From Sciscionella sediminilitoris (GTDB taxonomy: Bacteria > Actinomycetota > Actinomycetes > Mycobacteriales > Pseudonocardiaceae), in contig NZ_JALM01000036.1 in the NCBI RefSeq assembly GCF_000737195.2, positions 231,069 to 295,068 of the forward strand: a DNA stretch of 64,000 nt, in the 5' to 3' direction. A program made the translations under genes and the position numbers. The stretch's first letter is position 1. Every line of letters starts with the position of its first letter. A model generated the notes under the pieces. It was not told the DNA's origin and searched no databases. It saw only the letters and a program-made list of their open reading frames with translations. Shown in pieces: positions 1-7,843 of this stretch.

Positions 1-198
1 AAGGACCTCGACATCCCGGACGAGAAGCTGAACGTGAACGGTGGCGCGATCGCCATGGGCCACCCGCTCGGCGCGACCGGGGCGATGATCCTCGGCACCA
101 TGGTCGACGAGCTGGAGCGCCGGGACGCCCGCCGTGCGGTCGTGACCCTGTGCATCGGTGGCGGCATGGGCGTGGCAACCCTGATCGAGCGGGTCTGA
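1..198 (+). CDS. fadA: Acetyl-CoA acyltransferase (thiolase), C-terminal end
   Basis: This is the last 65 codons of a thiolase that begins before the window. The visible part holds the conserved C-terminal thiolase segments: [18 protein letters not shown] (catalytic His in GHP) and the CIGGGMG loop with the second catalytic cysteine. The enzyme would cleave 3-ketoacyl-CoA to acetyl-CoA and a shortened acyl-CoA, the last step of beta-oxidation. It lies 25 bp upstream of a FadB-type multifunctional protein, the usual fadA-fadB order, so the two are very probably co-transcribed and form one complex. Only the C-terminus is seen, so chain-length preference cannot be judged. Confidence 0.93.
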   Translation, partial: KDLDIPDEKLNVNGGAIAMGHPLGATGAMILGTMVDELERRDARRAVVTLCIGGGMGVATLIERV

Positions 199-223
199 AA
201 ACTCAGAGGCGAAGGACAAACCA

Positions 224-2389
224 TTGACTGACAACATGATCCGCTGGGAATCCGACTCCGACGGCATCGTCACGCTCACGCTCGACGACCCGAACCAGTC
301 GGCCAACACGATGAACGACCTCTACAAGCGCTCGATGGCGGAGACCGTCAAGCGCCTCGAGGACGAGAAGGACTCGATCGCCGGTGCGGTGATCACCTCC
401 GCCAAGAAGACCTTCTTCGCCGGTGGTGACCTCAACGACCTGATCAAGGCGCAGCCCGAGGACGCCCCGCGGGTGTTCGAACAGGTCACCGAGATCAAGG
501 CCCAGCTGCGCAGGCTGGAGACCCTCGGCAAGCCGGTGGTCACGGTGCTCAACGGCGCCGCGCTCGGTGGCGGGCTGGAGATCGCGCTCGCCACGCACCG
601 CCGGATCGCGGTGGACGCGAAGGGTTCGCAGATCGGGCTGCCCGAGGTGACCCTCGGCCTGCTGCCCGGCGGCGGCGGGGTCACCAGGACCGTGCGGCTG
701 CTCGGTATCCAGACCGCGCTGATGGGCGTGCTGTTGCAGGGTCAGCGCAACAAGCCGGCCAAGGCCAAGGAGATCGGCCTTGTCGACGAGGTCGTGGCCA
801 GCACCGAAGAGGGCATCGCCAAGGCCAAGGAGTGGATCAAGGCCAACCCGGAGGCCGTGCAGCCCTGGGATCAGAAGGGCTACAAGATCCCCGGCGGCAC
901 CCCGTCGAACCCCTCGTTCGCCGCGAACCTGCCCGCGTTCCCCGCGAACCTGCGCAAGCAGCTCAAGGGTGCGAACATGCCCGCCCCGCTGAACATCATG
1001 AGCGCGGCGGTCGAGGGCAGCCAGGTCGACATCGACAACGCCTTCACCATCGAGGGCCGGTACTTCACCGATCTGGTCGTCGGCCCGATCTCGAAGAACA
1101 TGATCAAGGCGTTCTTCTTCGACCTGCAGGACATCAACTCCGGCAAGTCCCGCCCGGACGGGTACGAGAAGTTCACCGCCACCAAGGTCGGCGTGCTCGG
1201 CGCGGGCATGATGGGCGCGGCCATCGCCTACGTGTGCGCGCGCGGTGGCATGGAGGTCGTGCTCAAGGACGTCTCCCAGGAGAACGCGGAAAAGGGCAAG
1301 GGCTACTCGCAGAAGCTGTTCGACAAGGCCGTCTCCCGTGGTAAGTCCACCCAGGAGCAGGCCGACGAGACGCTGGCCCGCATCAAGCCGACCGCGGACG
1401 CGGCCGACCTCAAGGGCGCGGACCTGATCATCGAGGCCGTCTTCGAGTCCCAGGACCTCAAACACAAGGTGTTCCAGGAGATCGAGGACGTCGTCGACCC
1501 GGACTGCGTGCTCGGCTCGAACACTTCCACGCTGCCGATCACCGGTCTCGCCGAGGGCGTGAAGAAGCAGGAGAACTTCATCGGCCTGCACTTCTTCTCC
1601 CCGGTGGACAAGATGCCGCTGCTGGAGATCATCTGCGGGGAGAACACCTCGGACGCCACGCTGGCCAAGGCCTTCGATGTGGCCCAGCAGATCAAGAAGA
1701 CCCCGATCGTGGTCAACGACTCGCGCGGGTTCTTCACCTCCCGGGTCATCGGCACCTTCATCAACGAGGCGGTGGCCATGGTCGGCGAGGGTGTCCCGGC
1801 GCCCTCGATCGAGCAGGCCGGTTCGCAGGCGGGCTACCCGGCCCCGCCGCTGCAGCTGATGGACGAGCTCACGCTGACCCTGCCGCAGAAGATCCGCAAG
1901 GAGAGCAAGGCCGCGGTCGAGGCCGCGGGCGGCACCTGGGAGGCCCACCCCTCCGACACGGTGATCGACCGGATGGTCGAGGAGTTCGACCGCAAGGGCC
2001 GGTCCACCGGTTCCGGGTTCTACGACTACGGCGAGGACGGCAAGCGCGGCGGTCTCTGGGAAGGGCTCGCGGACGCCTTCACCAAGGCGGACACCGACAT
2101 CCCGTTCGAGGACCTCAAGGAGCGGATGCTGTTCGCCGAGGCGCTGGAGACGGTGAAGTGCCTCGACGAGGGTGTGCTGCGCACCGTGCAGGACGCGAAC
2201 ATCGGCGCCATCATGGGCATCGGGTTCCCGCCGTGGACCGGTGGCGTGGTGCAGTACATCAACAACTACCCGGGCGGACCGGCCGGATTCGTGACGCGCA
2301 CGCGGGAACTCGCCAAGCGTTACGGTGACCGGTTCAACCCGCCCGCGTCCTTGGTCGAAAAGGCCGAAAAGGGCGAAATTTTCGAATAG
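224..2389 (+). CDS. fadB: Beta-oxidation multifunctional protein: enoyl-CoA hydratase / 3-hydroxyacyl-CoA dehydrogenase
   Basis: 721 aa, the normal size for actinobacterial FadB/FadJ. The N-terminal crotonase domain (about residues 5-200) carries the oxyanion-hole segment GGGLEIAL and the [14 protein letters not shown] segment that together hold the two catalytic glutamates. A Rossmann NAD-binding domain starts near residue 322 ([10 protein letters not shown]), followed by the 3-hydroxyacyl-CoA dehydrogenase C-terminal domains with the HFFSPV segment. It hydrates enoyl-CoA and oxidises the resulting 3-hydroxyacyl-CoA for the thiolase upstream. The chosen start is a TTG at 224 with GAAGGA seven bases upstream; an in-frame ATG at 236 is possible. 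It is followed after 39 bp by a dienoyl-CoA isomerase, so the three form a fatty-acid degradation operon. Confidence 0.95.
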   Translation: MTDNMIRWESDSDGIVTLTLDDPNQSANTMNDLYKRSMAETVKRLEDEKDSIAGAVITSAKKTFFAGGDLNDLIKAQPEDAPRVFEQVTEIKAQLRRLETLGKPVVTVLNGAALGGGLEIALATHRRIAVDAKGSQIGLPEVTLGLLPGGGGVTRTVRLLGIQTALMGVLLQGQRNKPAKAKEIGLVDEVVASTEEGIAKAKEWIKANPEAVQPWDQKGYKIPGGTPSNPSFAANLPAFPANLRKQLKGANMPAPLNIMSAAVEGSQVDIDNAFTIEGRYFTDLVVGPISKNMIKAFFFDLQDINSGKSRPDGYEKFTATKVGVLGAGMMGAAIAYVCARGGMEVVLKDVSQENAEKGKGYSQKLFDKAVSRGKSTQEQADETLARIKPTADAADLKGADLIIEAVFESQDLKHKVFQEIEDVVDPDCVLGSNTSTLPITGLAEGVKKQENFIGLHFFSPVDKMPLLEIICGENTSDATLAKAFDVAQQIKKTPIVVNDSRGFFTSRVIGTFINEAVAMVGEGVPAPSIEQAGSQAGYPAPPLQLMDELTLTLPQKIRKESKAAVEAAGGTWEAHPSDTVIDRMVEEFDRKGRSTGSGFYDYGEDGKRGGLWEGLADAFTKADTDIPFEDLKERMLFAEALETVKCLDEGVLRTVQDANIGAIMGIGFPPWTGGVVQYINNYPGGPAGFVTRTRELAKRYGDRFNPPASLVEKAEKGEIFE

Positions 2390-2428
2390 TCGGAATCACT
2401 CTCTGATTCAACCGAAGGAGCAATTGCC

Positions 2429-3277
2429 GTGGCCGAGCAGGTCGAAGGTCTCGATACGACGGAATTCAAGGCCCTGAGCGTGCAGCTCGACGGGCACATC
2501 GCGACCGTGACCCTGCTCGGCCCCGGCAAGGGCAACGCCATGGGGCCGGATTTCTGGCGGGAACTGCCCCTGGTGTTCAACGCGCTGCATGCCGACGATC
2601 GGGTGCGCGCGATCGTGCTCACCGGGAGCGGCAAGCACTTCTCCTACGGGCTCGACCTTCCCGCCATGATGCCCGACTGGGCACCACTGCTCGCCGAACG
2701 CGGCCTTGCCAAGCAGCGCAACGACTTTCTCGCGCAGCTGCGTAGCATGCAGGCCAGCGTCAACTCGGTCGCCGCCTGCGCCAAACCGGTGATCTCCGCG
2801 ATCTCGGGCTGGTGCATCGGCGGCGGTATCGACGTGACCGCGGCGACCGATATCCGGCTCGCCAGCGCCGAGGCGAAGTTCTCGGTGCGCGAGGTCAAGG
2901 TCGCCATCGTCGCGGATCTCGGTTCACTGCAACGGCTTTCCGGGATCATCGGGGAGGGCGCGCTGCGCGAGCTCGCCTACACCGGCAAGGATGTGGACGC
3001 CGCCAAGGCCAAGGAACTCGGCCTCGTGAACGAGGTCTACCCCGATCAGGACGCGGTGCTCGCCGGGGCCCGCGCGCTCGCCGAGGAGATCGCCGCCAAC
3101 CCGCCGCTCGTCGTGCAGGGCGTCAAGCAGATGCTCGACGTCAACCGGGAAGCGCGGATCGCCGAGGGACTGCGCTACGTCGGTGCCTGGAATGCCGCTT
3201 TTCTGCCGAGTGAGGATCTCGGCGAGGCCGTCGCCGCCTTCATGGAGAAGCGCGAGCCGAGGTTCACCGGCCGCTGA
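2429..3277 (+). CDS. Crotonase family, probable delta(3,5)-delta(2,4)-dienoyl-CoA isomerase
   Basis: 282 aa single crotonase domain, GTG start with a strong GAAGGAG site 8 bp upstream. It is not a plain hydratase: the central segment reads CIGGGIDVTAATDIR, then FSVREVKVAIVADLGSLQRL. This is the pattern of the ECH1 dienoyl-CoA isomerase branch, in which an Asp (GGGID), a Glu (REV) and an Asp (VADLG) replace the hydratase glutamate pair. Such enzymes shift double bonds so that unsaturated fatty acids with odd-numbered double bonds can enter beta-oxidation. Its place right after fadA-fadB supports that auxiliary role. The subfamily assignment rests on motif recall, not on a tree. Confidence 0.85.
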   Translation: MAEQVEGLDTTEFKALSVQLDGHIATVTLLGPGKGNAMGPDFWRELPLVFNALHADDRVRAIVLTGSGKHFSYGLDLPAMMPDWAPLLAERGLAKQRNDFLAQLRSMQASVNSVAACAKPVISAISGWCIGGGIDVTAATDIRLASAEAKFSVREVKVAIVADLGSLQRLSGIIGEGALRELAYTGKDVDAAKAKELGLVNEVYPDQDAVLAGARALAEEIAANPPLVVQGVKQMLDVNREARIAEGLRYVGAWNAAFLPSEDLGEAVAAFMEKREPRFTGR

Positions 3278-3356
3278 GCAGGCCCTCGGACGTGCTCTGA
3301 AATCCCGTCGCTGTCCGTAGCGAAGGTCTGTTGCCGCAGGGTGGATAGGTATATCG

Positions 3357-3393
3357 TCATATGCGGCAATAAGCAGGACAACTTCGCATATGA
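3357..3393 (+). promoter_or_regulatory. Inverted repeat TCATATGC...GCATATGA upstream of the secretion cassette
   Basis: Eight-base arms at 3357-3364 and 3386-3393 are exact reverse complements, separated by 21 bp, and each contains CATATG. The element sits in the 158-bp gap before the first gene of the YbaB/EspC/WXG cassette, in a locally AT-rich patch that also offers a TATGAT-like -10 on the right arm. It could be an operator or part of the promoter; no regulator is assigned. Confidence 0.35.
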
Positions 3394-3435
3394 TGCTGCC
3401 CGCCTGATCAGACCGAGGGGCGAACGGGAGTATTC

Positions 3436-4038
3436 ATGACATCGAGTGAAGAAGCACAGCAGCGTTACGACAGCCTCGTTGCCACCGGTGAAGCGGCGGA
3501 GCGCGATTTCGAGAAGCTGCAGCAGATCCAGCAGGAGCTGCAGAATCTCGAGGTCACCGAGACGAGCGCGGATCGTTCGGTCAGTGTGACCGCTGGGGCG
3601 ACCGGGACCATCAAGGCCATCAACATCACCGAGGCCGGGCTGAGCAAGGGGGCGGCCGGTCTTTCCTCGACCGTGCTGAACACGCTGCACCAGGCCGTCT
3701 CGAAGGCCACCCAGCGTCAGCTGGAGATGATCCGCGAGGGCACCACGCACAACCCCGCCCTGCAGAAGAGCATCGACGATCTGCACGAGGAGCTCGCGCA
3801 TCCGCCGGAGGAAGAGCAGGAGCAGGAGCGTGGCCGCCCGGCCGAGCTCTCCTTCGGACCGGCCGAGGATCCCGAGCCGGAACCCGAACCGCAAAAACCT
3901 GCTTTCGCCCCGGAACCGCCGCGCCCGGCGCCGCGTCCCAGTGCGCAACCGGGGCCTGCCGCACGCGGGCAGCACCGCCGGGACGAGGTCGATGACGATG
4001 ACTCGTTCGAGTTCAAGTTGGATCGGGGTAAGTGGTGA
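3436..4038 (+). CDS. YbaB/EbfC-family protein with acidic/proline-rich tail
   Basis: 200 aa. Residues about 5-110 look like a YbaB/EbfC domain: a helical, charged N-terminus, a beta segment of type SVSVTAGATGTIKAINI, then a long helix. The remaining ~85 residues are low complexity, rich in Glu and Pro, ending in an acidic DDDD patch and FEFKLDRGKW. Free-standing YbaB proteins bind DNA as dimers, but in actinobacteria diverged copies sit beside EspC/WXG100 secretion genes, as here. Its stop overlaps the next gene by 7 bp, showing translational coupling. The same three-gene order recurs at 60694-62371 with a shorter copy lacking the tail. Function in the cassette is unknown. Confidence 0.75.
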   Translation: MTSSEEAQQRYDSLVATGEAAERDFEKLQQIQQELQNLEVTETSADRSVSVTAGATGTIKAINITEAGLSKGAAGLSSTVLNTLHQAVSKATQRQLEMIREGTTHNPALQKSIDDLHEELAHPPEEEQEQERGRPAELSFGPAEDPEPEPEPQKPAFAPEPPRPAPRPSAQPGPAARGQHRRDEVDDDDSFEFKLDRGKW

Positions 4039-5504
4039 ACTACAAGGTAAACACCGAGAACCTGCGCGGTGCGGGTAAGCAGGTCAAGGGGATGGCCGAG
4101 CGCGGTGCCCAGGCCTCCACCCACGCCCAGAACGCCCAGCTCCCGGACAAGTCCTGGGGCCTGCTCGGGCTGATGACCACGCACGGCAAGTACCAGGAAC
4201 TGCAGAACGAACTGATCAGCCACGCCGCACGGCTCCAGGGCGGGATCGATTCGCACGGTCAGAACCTCGTCGACACCGCGGACGACTACGACCAGCAGGA
4301 AAAGGACGCCAAGAAGCAGTTCGACGACCACCGCAAGGGCACGGACGACAACGGGAAACCGCCCAAGACCGGTGGGAACGACAATGGCGGCGGCAACAAC
4401 GGCGGGAACGACAACGGGGGGAACACCGGCCAGGTCTCGCAGCCGCCCAAGACGGGCCAGAACGCGCCGCAGGACGGCGGGGACATCAACGATCCGAAGC
4501 AGAATCCCGGCGGCACCGATCACTCCAAGGACTTCCTCAAGGACGGGGACAAGGACGGCGGCAAGGACGGCAAGCAGCCGGACGGCTCCGATCCGAACAA
4601 ACCCGGCCAGGGCAAGGACGGCTCCGGCGAGGGTGGCATCAAGGTCACCGTCGAAGGCGGGAGCAAGGCCGAGGTCGAGGTCGAAGGCAAGGCAGGGGAG
4701 AACGTCGAGGTGGAGGGCACCGTCACGGGGGCGGACGGCAAACCCGAGCACTTCGATACGCACACCACCATCGACCAGAGCGGGCACGCCAAGGTGGATG
4801 TGGACCCGACCGGGGCGGACGGCTCCGATGGTCCCGGCGACAAACCCGGTGGCCCGGATTCCGATATCCACACGGTGAGCGGCCAGGGCGCCGATTCCGC
4901 CGCGGGCGGGCACGACGGGACTCCCGGTGATCCGGGTACCGGCGCCTCCGGGGCGGGCGCGCACGCGGGCGGGGATTCCGGCGCGGGCGGCGATTCCGGT
5001 TCCGGCGGCGGCCTCGACGGTGGCGGGTCCGCACACGCCGCCGGCGCCGATGGCGGCGGTGGTGCGGCGGCCGCGGGCGGTTCCGGCGCCGATGCGGGCG
5101 GCGGCCTCGGCGCGGGTTCCGGCGGTGGTGCCGGAGCGGACGGTTCCGGTGGGGCGGCCCCGAACGACGGAAGCCAGACCGAGACCAATGCGGCCGGTGG
5201 CGCACAGGGCGGTCAGCTCGGCGGCGGCGCGGAAACGGCGGCGGTGGAGCAGCCGAGTGGTCAGGGCGGTCAAGGTGGCCAGGGCGGTCAGCCCGGTGGC
5301 GCGGAAGCGGGCGCGGGCCAGCAGTCCGGTCAAGGTGGTCAGCACGGTGCCGGGGGCATGCCCATGGGCGCCATGGGGGGCGGTGGTGGCGCGGGTGGCC
5401 AGTCCGGTGGACAGCAGCACCGCAATTCCTACGCCTGGCCGGAAGTCGACTTCGATGCCGAGGACCCGAAGCAGGCAGCGGCGGACCGGCTCACCGGCAA
5501 CTGA
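4032..5504 (+). CDS. EspC-like type VII secretion target with long Gly/Asp-rich tail
   Basis: 490 aa, GTG start overlapping the preceding gene. The first ~100 residues form a helical EspC/DUF2580-like domain with a WG turn (KSWGLLG) and a YDQQE sequence fitting the YxxxD/E type VII secretion signal. From about residue 105 the chain is low complexity: first NGG/DGK repeats, then a short VKVTVEGG-like beta-rich stretch, then almost pure Gly/Ala/Ser with GGQ repeats, ending in a short acidic tail. There is no signal peptide or membrane segment. The N-terminal domain matches the layout of the 123-aa protein at 61089. It may be a secreted, wall-spanning or matrix-like protein; the role of the glycine-rich region is unknown. 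Confidence 0.75.
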   Translation: MVNYKVNTENLRGAGKQVKGMAERGAQASTHAQNAQLPDKSWGLLGLMTTHGKYQELQNELISHAARLQGGIDSHGQNLVDTADDYDQQEKDAKKQFDDHRKGTDDNGKPPKTGGNDNGGGNNGGNDNGGNTGQVSQPPKTGQNAPQDGGDINDPKQNPGGTDHSKDFLKDGDKDGGKDGKQPDGSDPNKPGQGKDGSGEGGIKVTVEGGSKAEVEVEGKAGENVEVEGTVTGADGKPEHFDTHTTIDQSGHAKVDVDPTGADGSDGPGDKPGGPDSDIHTVSGQGADSAAGGHDGTPGDPGTGASGAGAHAGGDSGAGGDSGSGGGLDGGGSAHAAGADGGGGAAAAGGSGADAGGGLGAGSGGGAGADGSGGAAPNDGSQTETNAAGGAQGGQLGGGAETAAVEQPSGQGGQGGQGGQPGGAEAGAGQQSGQGGQHGAGGMPMGAMGGGGGAGGQSGGQQHRNSYAWPEVDFDAEDPKQAAADRLTGN

Positions 5505-5548
5505 CCGCGGCCGGAGCTTCGAGACACAGACCTAGGAGGGGCTAGAAC

Positions 5549-6658
5549 ATGTCAGCACCGACGCAGATCACCAACGACGTCCGGCAGACGACCAGCCAGG
5601 CGCAGCAGGCACGGGGCGAGGCCGACTCGGTCGCGAACGAGAGCTCGGGCGAGTCCAGCTGGGACCCGTTGAACACGCTGATCAACAAGGGACTCGGCTT
5701 CCTGATCGACCACATCCAGCCGTTGAAGGAAGCGCTGGAGATGGTGACCGGGTCGCCGGACGCGCTCAACACCGGGGCGCAGAACTATCTGAACCTGCAG
5801 CAGGAGATCAACGCGATCGGCAAGGATCTCGAGCAGCAGTTCAAATCGGGATCCCAGGGCTGGGAGGGCAAAGCCTCCGAGGCCGCGAAGAAAGAGATGG
5901 AAGGGCTCGTCGAGGGCGTCAAGGGGACCGGCGAGCTCGCCGCCGCGATCTCCGATCTGCTGAAGTCCAGCGGCGAGATGATGAAGGCCGCCAAGGACAC
6001 CATCATCTCGATCATCGCGGACTTCGTGGAAACCGCGATCACCAACGCCGCCGCCTACGGCTGGGTTCCGGTCGCCGGACAGGCCGCACTGGTCACCCGG
6101 CTCGGCGTGAAGATCGCCGAATGCGTCGGCAAAGCGGTGAAGTTCGTTTCCAAGGTCGGCAAGATCATCATGAAGATCGGGCGGGTACTGGAATCGGCCG
6201 CCCGGGTGCTCGGCCGGATCGGCCGGATCCTCGAGAAGATCGGGAAATTCGCCACCAAGGGCGGCCTCAAGCTCAACCGCGCGGCCCGCACCCTCGGGCG
6301 GCGCGGCGAGAACATCGCCCAGCGCGTCGGGCGCAGCGGGCTCAGTGGTGAGGCCCGCAGCGAGGCCGAGCACAGCGTGAGCCGGTCCTACGACAACGCC
6401 CGGTTCGGCCGCGAAGGGGAACAGGAACAGGGCCCCGAATCGCCGTGGAAGAGCGTGCGCGAGGACGCCAAGGAAGGCATCAAGTCCGGGTACGAGAGCT
6501 ATCAGGACGCCGACGATGCCTACGAGCGTGGCAAGGAGCAGGACGGGGACAAGATCGACCAGCAGATCACCGGCAACTCCGGAAGCTACGCCGACGACGC
6601 CGACCAGCAGGGCACCGTCAACGGCGAGGATGTCAACACGCAGCGGGCGACCACCTGA
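5549..6658 (+). CDS. Large WXG100-like protein of the secretion cassette
   Basis: 369 aa, ATG preceded by an AGGAGGGG ribosome site. Residues about 60-150 form helices around a WEG turn (SQGWEGKAS) that fits the WXG hairpin, followed by a long hydrophobic/amphipathic helical part (residues ~140-215) with few breaks. The C-terminal third is basic then acidic and probably disordered, ending in a DGD/QQIT-type tail. There is no recognisable toxin domain. It is the third gene of the YbaB/EspC/WXG cassette, 44 bp after the EspC-like gene. Its counterpart is the 304-aa protein at 61457. Likely a type VII substrate or a partner of one; no catalytic residues are visible. Confidence 0.65.
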   Translation: MSAPTQITNDVRQTTSQAQQARGEADSVANESSGESSWDPLNTLINKGLGFLIDHIQPLKEALEMVTGSPDALNTGAQNYLNLQQEINAIGKDLEQQFKSGSQGWEGKASEAAKKEMEGLVEGVKGTGELAAAISDLLKSSGEMMKAAKDTIISIIADFVETAITNAAAYGWVPVAGQAALVTRLGVKIAECVGKAVKFVSKVGKIIMKIGRVLESAARVLGRIGRILEKIGKFATKGGLKLNRAARTLGRRGENIAQRVGRSGLSGEARSEAEHSVSRSYDNARFGREGEQEQGPESPWKSVREDAKEGIKSGYESYQDADDAYERGKEQDGDKIDQQITGNSGSYADDADQQGTVNGEDVNTQRATT

Positions 6659-6680
6659 TGCCCTGAGTTCCGGACGACCG

Positions 6681-6713
6681 AGAAGGGAGCGGGCCAGGTG
6701 CCCGCTCCCTTCT
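6681..6713 (+). terminator. Strong hairpin terminator after the secretion cassette
   Basis: A perfect 14-bp stem (6681-6694 with 6700-6713) with a 5-base loop lies 22 bp after the WXG-like gene. The stem is GC-rich in its centre and the following run is only TCTTCG, so it lacks a long U tract; such hairpins are common terminators in actinomycetes. It separates the cassette from the iron-regulated gene downstream. Confidence 0.8.
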
Positions 6714-6729
6714 TCGCAAGTCAGCCTGG

Positions 6730-6748
6730 TTAGGGTAGCCTTACTTGA
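6730..6748 (+). promoter_or_regulatory. Iron box (IdeR/DmdR-type operator)
   Basis: TTAGGGTAGCCTTACTTGA matches the known 19-bp actinobacterial iron-box consensus at 14 of 19 positions by eye, with the left half nearly perfect. It lies 20 bp before the start codon of a siderophore-interacting protein, the classical target. Iron-loaded DtxR-family repressor would block transcription here. Confidence 0.7.
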
Positions 6749-6767
6749 GAGTAGTCAAGGAGGCACT

Positions 6768-7598
6768 GTGGCGGAGAAGAAGCGGCGGAACACGACGCTG
6801 CGGGTGGTACGCACCGAGCGGCTGACCCCGACGATGATCAGGGTGGTCTTCGGTGGCGAGGAGCTCGCGGAGTTCGGGTACAACGGATTCACCGACAGCT
6901 ACGTGAAGCTGTTGTTCCCGAAGCCGGGCGTGGCCTATCCGGAACCGTTCGACATCAACCAGATCCGCGAGGAGCTGCCGCGCGAGCAGTGGCCGGACAT
7001 GCGCACGTACACGGTGCGCTGGCTGGACCGGGAAGCCGGGGAGCTCGCCATCGATTTCGTCACCCACGGCGCGGAGGGGCTCGCGGGGCCGTGGGCGCAG
7101 ACGGCCGGTCCCGGGGACAAGCTCGCGATGCTCGGGCCGGGTGGCGCGTACTCCCCGCGCGAGGATGTCGCCAGGCATCTGCTCGTCGGCGACGAGAGCG
7201 CGCTGCCCGCGATCGGTGCTGCGGTGGAGGCCCTTCCGGACGGCGCGCGGGCGCACGCGGTGATCGAGGTCGCCGGTGAGCAGGAACGCCAGCCGTTGAC
7301 CACCAAGGCCGAGCTGACCGTGACCTGGGTGCACCGGGATGGCGCGCACTACGGGGAGAAGCTGGTGGAGACCCTGCGCGGGCTCGAGGCGGGCACCGAA
7401 CCCGTGCACGCCTTCGTGCACGGCGAGGCCGGTGCGGTGAAACAGCTTCGCGGTCTGTTCCGCGATGAGTGGGGTATTCCCGCGGACCGTCTTTCCATCT
7501 CCGGTTATTGGCGTACCGGAATGAACGAGGACGGGCACCAGGCGGCGAAACGGGCCGAACGCGAGGCCGAAGAGGCGGCAGCGGGCAAATCCGCTTAG
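6768..7598 (+). CDS. Siderophore-interacting protein (ferric-siderophore reductase, ViuB/SIP type)
   Basis: 276 aa. It has the two-domain SIP layout: an FAD-binding beta-barrel in the N-terminal half (RTYTVRWLDRE, then FVTHGAEGLAGPWA) and an NAD(P)H-binding half ending in SGYWRTGMNEDGHQAAK, a hallmark of the family. It would reduce ferric siderophore in the cytoplasm to release iron. The start is the GTG at 6768 with AAGGAGG five bases upstream; longer frames running back through the terminator are not credible. An iron box overlaps its promoter, so it should be induced under iron starvation. It stands alone, with a terminator on each side. Confidence 0.93.
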   Translation: MAEKKRRNTTLRVVRTERLTPTMIRVVFGGEELAEFGYNGFTDSYVKLLFPKPGVAYPEPFDINQIREELPREQWPDMRTYTVRWLDREAGELAIDFVTHGAEGLAGPWAQTAGPGDKLAMLGPGGAYSPREDVARHLLVGDESALPAIGAAVEALPDGARAHAVIEVAGEQERQPLTTKAELTVTWVHRDGAHYGEKLVETLRGLEAGTEPVHAFVHGEAGAVKQLRGLFRDEWGIPADRLSISGYWRTGMNEDGHQAAKRAEREAEEAAAGKSA

Positions 7599-7718
7599 AC
7601 GTGGGGATAACCACAGGGGGAAAATAAAAGTACAGACGTTCGGTTTGCTAAGGAACAATTGCTGGTCATCCGCGTATGGCGGGCAATACCGAACCCGTTC
7701 TGAATCGGAACAGCGTTG

Positions 7719-7748
7719 ACGGGGCGTCCGCAGCGTGGGACGCCCCGT
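7719..7748 (+). terminator. Hairpin terminator after the siderophore-interacting protein gene
   Basis: An 11-bp perfect stem (ACGGGGCGTCC at 7719-7729 with 7738-7748) and an 8-base loop is followed by TTT. It sits 120 bp after the gene stop and 90 bp before pntA1, so it most likely ends the upstream transcript. Confidence 0.7.
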
Positions 7749-7795
7749 TTACCGGGTAGGTGTGCGAAAGGCGGCAAACAAGCTATGTTTCCGCC

Positions 7796-7843
7796 ATGTC
7801 TAACAGCTTCCACAAGGACGGCTTCGTCGAAGGACGCAAATGA
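7796..7843 (+). CDS. Possible 15-codon leader peptide overlapping the pntA1 start
   Basis: An ATG at 7796 opens a frame of 15 codons (MSNSFHKDGFVEGRK) whose TGA stop overlaps the pntA1 ATG in the form ATGA. That geometry would allow translational coupling. Its own ribosome site is poor, and pntA1 has an adequate GAAGGA site inside this frame, so it may be chance. No amino-acid run typical of attenuators is visible. Confidence 0.25.
   Translation: MSNSFHKDGFVEGRK

Noticed and set aside
203..1948. A 581-codon minus-strand frame over fadB.
   Set aside because: Antisense shadow of a well-conserved gene; composition is biased to Leu, Arg, Gly and His with no domain.
4900..5400. The GGC/GGT-rich stretch considered as a tandem repeat or CRISPR-like array.
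   Set aside because: The repetition is codon-level glycine-rich coding sequence without fixed repeat length or spacers.
3717..5420. A 567-codon minus-strand frame over the EspC-like gene.
   Set aside because: It mirrors the glycine-rich repeats on the other strand and has no start context or motif.
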